Source: Chromatiaceae bacterium
GTDB taxonomy: Bacteria; Pseudomonadota; Gammaproteobacteria; Chromatiales; Chromatiaceae
DNA: 32,805 nucleotides
Direction: 5' to 3'
NCBI GenBank assembly: GCA_024639005.1
Contig: JAHEJD010000004.1
Location: 62,092-94,896, forward strand
Each line of letters starts with the position of its first letter. Positions within the stretch are counted from its first letter, which is position 1. Under the pieces are notes generated by a model, which searched no databases, was not told the DNA's origin, and saw only the letters and a list, made by a program, of their open reading frames with translations. A program made the position numbers and the translations under genes. Positions 28,222 to 32,805 of this stretch are shown piece by piece.

Positions 28222-29331
28222 ATGAAGAACCTGCCGATCGACCAAACCTATGTCCAGGATGTACTCTTTCGGCTATTGAACACACCTAGCCCGAGCGGTT
28301 ACACAGACCGGGTAGTGCATCTGGTCGCGGACGAGCTCGAAAAACTGGGAGTCCAGGTCGAGCTGACGCGACGCGGCGCTATACGTGCCACCCTCAACGG
28401 AGAGCGCAGCAGCCCGGACCGCGCCATTGTGGCGCACATCGACACCCTCGGCGCAATGGTGAAGGGGCTAAAGGACAACGGGCGCCTCGAGCTGGTTCCG
28501 ATAGGCCACTGGAATGCCCGCTTCGCCGAGGGCGCAAGGGTAACGCTGTTCACCGACATAAGCTCGCATCGCGGCACTATCCTGCCGTTGAAGGCGTCCG
28601 GGCACACCTTTGCGGACGAGATCGATAAGCAGCCGTCCAATTGGCAGAACATCGAACTGCGCGTCGATGAGGTCTTCTACTCGCGTAAAGACCTGATGCG
28701 GCTCGGCGTGCATGTCGGCGATTTTGTTGCCATCGATCCACAGCCTGAGGTTCTGGAAAACGGCTATATCGTCTCCCGACACCTGGACGACAAGGCCGGC
28801 GCGGCCGTGTTGCTCGGCGCCGTCAAGGCAGTGGTAGACAACAAGATCAAGCTGCCCGTCGACTGCCACCCTCTGTTCACGATCTCGGAAGAGGTCGGCT
28901 CCGGCGCCTCCGCTGTATTGCACGGCGACGTCTCCGAGATGCTGACGCTGGACAACGGCACCACGGCGCCGGGCCAGAATTCCAGCGAGTTTGGTGTCAC
29001 CATCTGCATGGCAGACATGAGCGGCCCGTTCGACTACCACCTGACCAACTATTTGATCCGGCTGTGCCAGGAGTTCGAAATCCCTTACCAGCGGGATATC
29101 TTTCGCTTCTATCGCTCGGACAGTGCAGCGGCGGTGGAGTCGGGCGCCGACTTGCGCACGGCGCTGGCCACCTTCGGTGTCGACGGATCGCATGGCTGGG
29201 AGCGCATCCACTGGAATGCGCTCGAGTCCTTGACCAAACTGGTCACGGTCTATATGCAGTCTCCGCCGCTGTTCCTGCGCGACCAAGACGACATCGGTCC
29301 GCGCTTCGGCTTCCCGATGCAGCCGGCCTAG
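28222..29331 (+). CDS. M42-family metallopeptidase of the NAGGN locus
   Basis: This third member of the NAGGN trio is a dinuclear metal aminopeptidase/deacylase-like hydrolase, possibly degrading or trimming the osmolyte; its true substrate is unproven. From ATG 28222 the protein has 369 residues. Candidate metal and catalytic residues are His72 and Asp74 (AHIDTLGAM), Asp189/Asp190 (RHLDDKAGA), Glu223/Glu224 (ISEEVGSGA), Asp244 (TLDNGTT) and His324 (GSHGWERIH). A GTG at 28189 would add eleven residues (MWNTPTRTEPS) without family resemblance; neither start has a strong SD. It is separated from ngg by 103 bases containing a strong hairpin, so it may be expressed at a different level. Confidence 0.9.
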   Translation: MKNLPIDQTYVQDVLFRLLNTPSPSGYTDRVVHLVADELEKLGVQVELTRRGAIRATLNGERSSPDRAIVAHIDTLGAMVKGLKDNGRLELVPIGHWNARFAEGARVTLFTDISSHRGTILPLKASGHTFADEIDKQPSNWQNIELRVDEVFYSRKDLMRLGVHVGDFVAIDPQPEVLENGYIVSRHLDDKAGAAVLLGAVKAVVDNKIKLPVDCHPLFTISEEVGSGASAVLHGDVSEMLTLDNGTTAPGQNSSEFGVTICMADMSGPFDYHLTNYLIRLCQEFEIPYQRDIFRFYRSDSAAAVESGADLRTALATFGVDGSHGWERIHWNALESLTKLVTVYMQSPPLFLRDQDDIGPRFGFPMQPA

Positions 29332-29337
29332 CCCGCC

Positions 29338-29359
29338 GTCGGCGCGGATGGCAGCCGAC
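29338..29359. terminator. Possible weak bidirectional terminator
   Basis: GTCGGC (29338-29343) and GCCGAC (29354-29359) form a 6-base stem in the 72-base gap between two convergent genes. The position fits a terminator, but no U-run is present on either strand. Confidence 0.25.
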
Positions 29360-29403
29360 AGACCGCTAAGCAGCCGTCGCTGACAGGGTTCCTTCGCCGC
29401 GAC

Positions 29404-30627
29404 TCAGGGTCGAGCCAACGCACACTGGACCACATCGATCTGGCGAGCGCGGAACCCCGCCTCGCAGAATGCCAGGTAGTAGCGCCACATACCGCGGAAC
29501 CGCTCGTCGTAACCGTGCGCCTCCATCCATTCGGTGCAGCGGTCGAATTTTGCGTGCCAGTGTGCAAGGGTATCCGCATAGTCGAGGCCGAAAGCCGCGA
29601 TACGCTGTTGTATCAGGCCTGCCCCCGCGGCCAGCTGCTGCAGATGCTTCTTGGTCGGTAACATACCACCGGGGAAGATGTAGGTCTGGATAAAGCCGCC
29701 CGGATTTGCAGCGTATGCGTCGAAATACGCCTCGTCGATCGTGATCACCTGCAATGCAGCACGCCCGCCCGGTCGCAGGCATCGGCTGAGCGTCGAGAAG
29801 TAACTCTGCCAGTACTGGCGACCGACCGCCTCGAACATCTCGATCGACACGATATGATCGACGTGCCCCTCGAAATCACGGTAATCGCACAAACGCAGCT
29901 GGACCCGCTCCGCCAGACCGGCCTTCGCTGTGCGTGCCTGGGCATAGTCGAGCTGCTCGCGCGACAGCGTAATTCCGGTCACCCGAAAACCCTGGCGTGC
30001 TGCATACTCGGCGAAGCCGCCCCAGCCGCAACCAATCTCGAGGATATGCTGCCCGGGAGATGCATCAAGCAGTTTCAGCATCTGCGCGTACTTCCGCTGC
30101 TGAGCGACATTGAGCGGACCACCCTGCTCGAAAATCGCCGCAGAATAGGTCATCGTGGAATCTAGCCACTGCGCGTAGAAGTCGTTGCCCAGGTCGTAGT
30201 GCGCCGCGATATTGCGCCGGCTGCCGCGCCGGCTGTTGCGGTTCAGCCAGTGCTGCATGCGCACGGTCGCCCGAGTCAGCGGATGTCGGGTGTCGGATTC
30301 GGCGTAGACATCGAGGTTCACCGCCAGCAGCTCGAGCAGTGCGGCGAGATTGGAGGATGTCCAGTCGCCCGCGATAAAGCCTTCGGCGAAGCCGAGATCG
30401 CCGCGCCAAAATAGCCGGCGCAGTAGCGCCGCCGGGCGCCCGATCGTCACATCCGCCGTCGGACCCGGCTCCGTCCCGCGCAGTACGAAGGGACGAATCG
30501 TACGCAGCGCGACTTGGAGTGAGCCGCGGCGCAGTCGCGTCATTTGATCTATCAAACGTCGCTCATACCACGCCATCTCGGCAACTGGTGGCATCTCGAC
30601 AGCGAGAGAACCCGTCTGCGAACGCAT
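29404..30627 (-). CDS. Cyclopropane-fatty-acyl-phospholipid synthase family methyltransferase (Cfa/UfaM-like)
   Basis: This enzyme is predicted to transfer a methyl group from S-adenosylmethionine to an unsaturated acyl chain of membrane phospholipids. The 407-residue protein has the Cfa N-terminal lipid-binding region, HYDLGNDFYAQWLD (143-156), SAM motif I ILEIGCGWGGFAEYAA (195-210), and YIFPGGMLPT (316-325). The E. coli Cfa bicarbonate ligands Cys139 (YSCAYW) and His266 (MFEHVG) are both alanine here: YSAAIF with Ala163 and MFEAVG with Ala267. This points to the UfaM type, which makes methylated unsaturated acids, rather than a ring-closing cyclopropane synthase. It is the last gene of an operon, one base after DUF1365. 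Confidence 0.92.
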   Translation of the reverse strand: MRSQTGSLAVEMPPVAEMAWYERRLIDQMTRLRRGSLQVALRTIRPFVLRGTEPGPTADVTIGRPAALLRRLFWRGDLGFAEGFIAGDWTSSNLAALLELLAVNLDVYAESDTRHPLTRATVRMQHWLNRNSRRGSRRNIAAHYDLGNDFYAQWLDSTMTYSAAIFEQGGPLNVAQQRKYAQMLKLLDASPGQHILEIGCGWGGFAEYAARQGFRVTGITLSREQLDYAQARTAKAGLAERVQLRLCDYRDFEGHVDHIVSIEMFEAVGRQYWQSYFSTLSRCLRPGGRAALQVITIDEAYFDAYAANPGGFIQTYIFPGGMLPTKKHLQQLAAGAGLIQQRIAAFGLDYADTLAHWHAKFDRCTEWMEAHGYDERFRGMWRYYLAFCEAGFRARQIDVVQCALARP

Positions 30628-30628
30628 G

Positions 30629-31402
30629 TCAACTTACCTCTTCGGTCGGTGGCACAGGTTTACGATGGAAGCGCTCTCCTTTTAACCAAATCTTGAGCGC
30701 TTGCCAATGAATGGCCGCTATGACCTTCAGCGTCTGCGCCGGCACGCGTAACGTCTGCCAGAGAAGTTGCCCCGTCGTGAACGGCCGTCGCTGGCCGGTC
30801 TGACTCGCTATCAGCATGAGTCGATCGCCATCGAACTCGCGGATGAACACGCGGAGTTCCTCGTCCGGCCTCGCCAACTCGAAATCGTAGCTTGCCTGCA
30901 TACCGATGAAAGGCGAGACATGGAAATCCTTGGCATGGCGGTCGCACAATGGCCATTCCGGCTGTCCAGGGCCGGGCCGGAGCAGGTAGCAGTGTCGCTC
31001 GCCAAAGGTGTTGCGGACCTCGGCAATGACGGCGGCGGGTCGCCCCTCGACGGTCTCACAAAACCACAGGCTCAGCGGATTGAATACCCAGCCGAGAAGG
31101 CGCGGAAAGCACAGCAGGCGAATCTTCAGCGCACCGCCGTCCAGTCCGTGGCTGGCCAGCACATGTTCGGCCCAGCCGCGCAAGTCTCGACTGCCTGCCG
31201 GAAGATGGTCTCGGTCGTAGAAACTCAAAAGGTTAAAGCGATTGCGTGAGAACACCGGTGTCTTCTTTGCCGCCTGATCGATCGAATCGATGTCCAGCAG
31301 CAGGCTGAAGACGCGATAGCGAAATCGGTAGGCGGCCGTAAAGAATCGTCGATGCATTACCTCGGCGCTGTAGAGACTGACCACGTCCGAAGACAGACTC
31401 AT
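30629..31402 (-). CDS. DUF1365 family protein
   Basis: The 257-residue protein belongs to DUF1365, which regularly sits between a FAD-dependent amine-oxidase-like gene and a Cfa-family gene. Its biochemical role is unknown. Family landmarks are SAEVMHRRF (12-20), YRFRYRVFSLLLDID (25-39), FNLLSFYDRDH (56-66), the highly conserved GWVFNPLSLWFC (104-115) and HAKDFHVSPF. Its His/Asp-containing conserved segments could be catalytic. The start overlaps the upstream oxidase stop (ATGA at 31399-31402), and its stop lies one base before the methyltransferase ATG. All three genes are thus translationally coupled, implying one pathway in lipid modification. Confidence 0.93.
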   Translation of the reverse strand: MSLSSDVVSLYSAEVMHRRFFTAAYRFRYRVFSLLLDIDSIDQAAKKTPVFSRNRFNLLSFYDRDHLPAGSRDLRGWAEHVLASHGLDGGALKIRLLCFPRLLGWVFNPLSLWFCETVEGRPAAVIAEVRNTFGERHCYLLRPGPGQPEWPLCDRHAKDFHVSPFIGMQASYDFELARPDEELRVFIREFDGDRLMLIASQTGQRRPFTTGQLLWQTLRVPAQTLKVIAAIHWQALKIWLKGERFHRKPVPPTEEVS

Positions 31403-32733
31403 GCCGCCTTGCCTACCAGCTGCGGGACCAGCGTAAGGTCGCGTGAGGCCTGAACCTCAGAAGCCCACGGGATCCGCGCACCCAGCGCCTGAGCAACCTC
31501 GACGCCAGACCGTATACCGTCCTCGTGAAAGCCATAGCCCGTCCAGGCGCCCGCAAACCAGGTGCGGGCGCGTCCCTGGATGCGGTGCAGCTGCTTTTGC
31601 GCCGCCAGTGCTGCCGCGTCGAACACCGGGTGATGATATTCATAGCAGTCGACGACCGTTTCAGCGCGAGGCTCCCGCAGCGGGTTGAGACTGACAAAAT
31701 AGTCCTGACCGGTGGACAGGCGCTGCAGAGAGTTCATCCAGTATGTGACGCTGACGGCCCGCGACGCGTCACCGGCCGATTCGCTCAGGTAATTCCAGGA
31801 GGACCAGACGCGGCGTGCCTGCGGCATCAGGTCGGCGTCGCGGTGCAGAAACACGCGATTTGCCTGATAGGGGATCGCACTGAGGATCTGGCGCTCCGAT
31901 GGGCTTGGATCTGCGAGCAGCGCCAGCGACTGATCACTGTGACAAGCCAGCACAACGTCGTCGAACGCCTCGCGCTGGCCGTCGGAAAAGATCAGCGTGA
32001 CCTGCTCCGCGTCGCGTTCGATTCGGGCGACGCGGGCACCCGTCACTGCGCGCTCACCGAGGTCAGCGATCAAGCTCTGCACGTAGGTGCTGGCGCCGCC
32101 GTTTACCGTCCGCCATTGCGGCCGGTCGGCCACACGGATCAAGCCGTGGTTGGAAAAAAATCGCAGAAAACTCAGTGCGGGAAACCGTGCGATCTGGCCG
32201 CGTGGGCATGACCAGATAGCGGCGGCCATTGGATAGAGGTACTGAGCGCGGAAGCGTTCGCCGAAGCCGCCGCGGTCGAGGAACTCCCCAAGCGAGACGT
32301 CCGCCGCAGGCGGCACCAGAAGGGCGCGCTGCGCGGCGCGATTGAATCGCACGATGCTCCAGAGCAGGCCCCAGAAGCGCCCGCTGACCAGATTGCGCCG
32401 CTGCCCGAAAAGGGTGTCGAGGTTGGTGCCGGCGTATTCAAGCCGCCCGCTGTCAAAGGACGCAGAAAATGACATGTCGGTCGGATAGGTGTCGACGCCG
32501 AGGTGTTCGAACAGCGCGGATAGCAGCGGGTAGTTTTCACGGTTGAAGACCATGAAGCCGGTGTCTATCGCGACCTGCCCGTCCCGATCAGCGATGACCG
32601 CGGTGTTGGTGTGGCCACCAAAGCGCGTAGCGGCCTCAAAGAGACGTATGCCCGGCTCGCTGCGCAGCAGCCATGCGGCTATCGTTCCGCTGATGCCGCT
32701 GCCGATTACCGCCACTTGTCTGTTTTTGTCCAT
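31399..32733 (-). CDS. FAD-dependent amine-oxidase-like oxidoreductase (UfaD-like)
   Basis: This predicted flavoprotein is of the NAD(P)/FAD-binding amine-oxidase fold. The 444-residue protein begins with a dinucleotide-binding GSGISG (11-16), the acidic residue Glu33 and RFGGHTN (38-44). IDTGFMVFNRENYP follows, and the C-terminal FAGAWTGYGFHEDG resembles the flavin-contacting motif. In Rhodobacter a comparable gene (UfaD) with a Cfa-like methylase (UfaM) makes furan fatty acid precursors; the same role here is an inference. ATG 32733 is preceded by GGGA about 6 bases away. It is the first gene of the three-gene operon, and its upstream DNA carries TGTATAGC direct repeats. Confidence 0.93.
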   Translation of the reverse strand: MDKNRQVAVIGSGISGTIAAWLLRSEPGIRLFEAATRFGGHTNTAVIADRDGQVAIDTGFMVFNRENYPLLSALFEHLGVDTYPTDMSFSASFDSGRLEYAGTNLDTLFGQRRNLVSGRFWGLLWSIVRFNRAAQRALLVPPAADVSLGEFLDRGGFGERFRAQYLYPMAAAIWSCPRGQIARFPALSFLRFFSNHGLIRVADRPQWRTVNGGASTYVQSLIADLGERAVTGARVARIERDAEQVTLIFSDGQREAFDDVVLACHSDQSLALLADPSPSERQILSAIPYQANRVFLHRDADLMPQARRVWSSWNYLSESAGDASRAVSVTYWMNSLQRLSTGQDYFVSLNPLREPRAETVVDCYEYHHPVFDAAALAAQKQLHRIQGRARTWFAGAWTGYGFHEDGIRSGVEVAQALGARIPWASEVQASRDLTLVPQLVGKAA

Positions 32734-32737
32734 TAAT

Positions 32738-32784
32738 AATCCCGCTTTGTCTGGTTTTTATTGCTTTCTAAGTCGAATCCCGCT
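32738..32784 (-). repeat. Repeated AGCGGGATT in the oxidase leader
   Basis: AGCGGGATT (minus strand) occurs at 32746-32738, where it supplies the likely ribosome-binding site, and again at 32784-32776, overlapping the end of the second TGTATAGCG repeat. Two exact 9-base copies 38 bases apart in a 72-base leader may be chance or a second regulatory element. Confidence 0.3.
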
Positions 32785-32800
32785 ATACATAGGCTATACA
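32781..32800 (-). promoter_or_regulatory. Two TGTATAGC direct repeats spaced 11 bp
   Basis: On the minus strand TGTATAGCC (32800-32792) and TGTATAGCG (32789-32781) are head-to-tail copies starting exactly 11 bases apart, one helical turn. They end 47 bases before the FAD oxidase start. Tandem 11-bp repeats with TGTA-type cores are the operator form of the MerR-type CarH/LitR regulators. Further copies could lie beyond the window edge. Confidence 0.55.
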
Positions 32801-32805
32801 AAAAA

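Overview
The window is a densely packed, high-G+C stretch of gammaproteobacterial chromosome. The gene orders (TPR lipoprotein-ispE divergent from hemA-prfA-prmC-moeB; gatCAB divergent from mreBCD-mrdA-rodA-mltB-rlpA-dacA-(dat)-ybeD-lipB) are those of Gammaproteobacteria such as Pseudomonas and the Chromatiales-like sulfur bacteria. A complete N-acetylglutaminylglutamine amide (NAGGN) osmolyte locus points to a salt-exposed, marine or halotolerant lifestyle. The lineage is an inference; there is no rRNA in the window. I saw no tRNA, insertion sequence, phage gene, CRISPR array or integrase, and no gene-free stretch longer than about 220 bases.

Layout. 1-2594 (minus): ispE and a TPR lipoprotein gene, stop and start overlapping. 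2733-9066 (plus): hemA, prfA, prmC, a small unknown gene, moeB, an orphan small-domain methyltransferase and a GGDEF diguanylate cyclase. 9069-13597 (minus): a FemAB-like acyltransferase of the exosortase/PEP-CTERM-associated type, then gatB, gatA and gatC. 13815-24443 (plus): the cell-shape and wall operon mreB-mreC-mreD-mrdA-rodA-mltB-rlpA, then dacA, a D-amino-acid aminotransferase, ybeD and lipB. 24598-29331 (plus): the NAGGN trio (glutamine amidotransferase, GNAT/ATP-grasp synthetase, M42 peptidase). 29404-32733 (minus): a tightly coupled FAD oxidase - DUF1365 - Cfa-family methyltransferase operon.

How the genes work together. The central operon builds the elongasome: MreBCD scaffold, PBP2 and RodA synthase, and the hydrolases MltB, RlpA and DacA that trim what the synthase makes. 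The NAGGN trio makes an amidated acetyl-dipeptide osmoprotectant, and the peptidase may turn it over. The last operon looks like a membrane-lipid modification module rather than a cyclopropane synthase: the Cfa-family enzyme has alanine at both the Cys and the His positions that hold bicarbonate in E. coli Cfa, and its partner is a FAD oxidase, as in the UfaD/UfaM furan fatty acid pathway.

Best leads. (1) mreC appears to start at an ATC codon: the family's N-terminus, an SD at ideal spacing and the absence of any other start all agree. (2) Two TGTATAGC direct repeats exactly 11 bp apart lie upstream of the lipid operon, resembling operators of the B12/light-responsive MerR regulators CarH/LitR. 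(3) The Cfa-family enzyme has lost its bicarbonate ligands. (4) lolB is missing from its usual place, and lipA is missing downstream of lipB, where the NAGGN locus sits.
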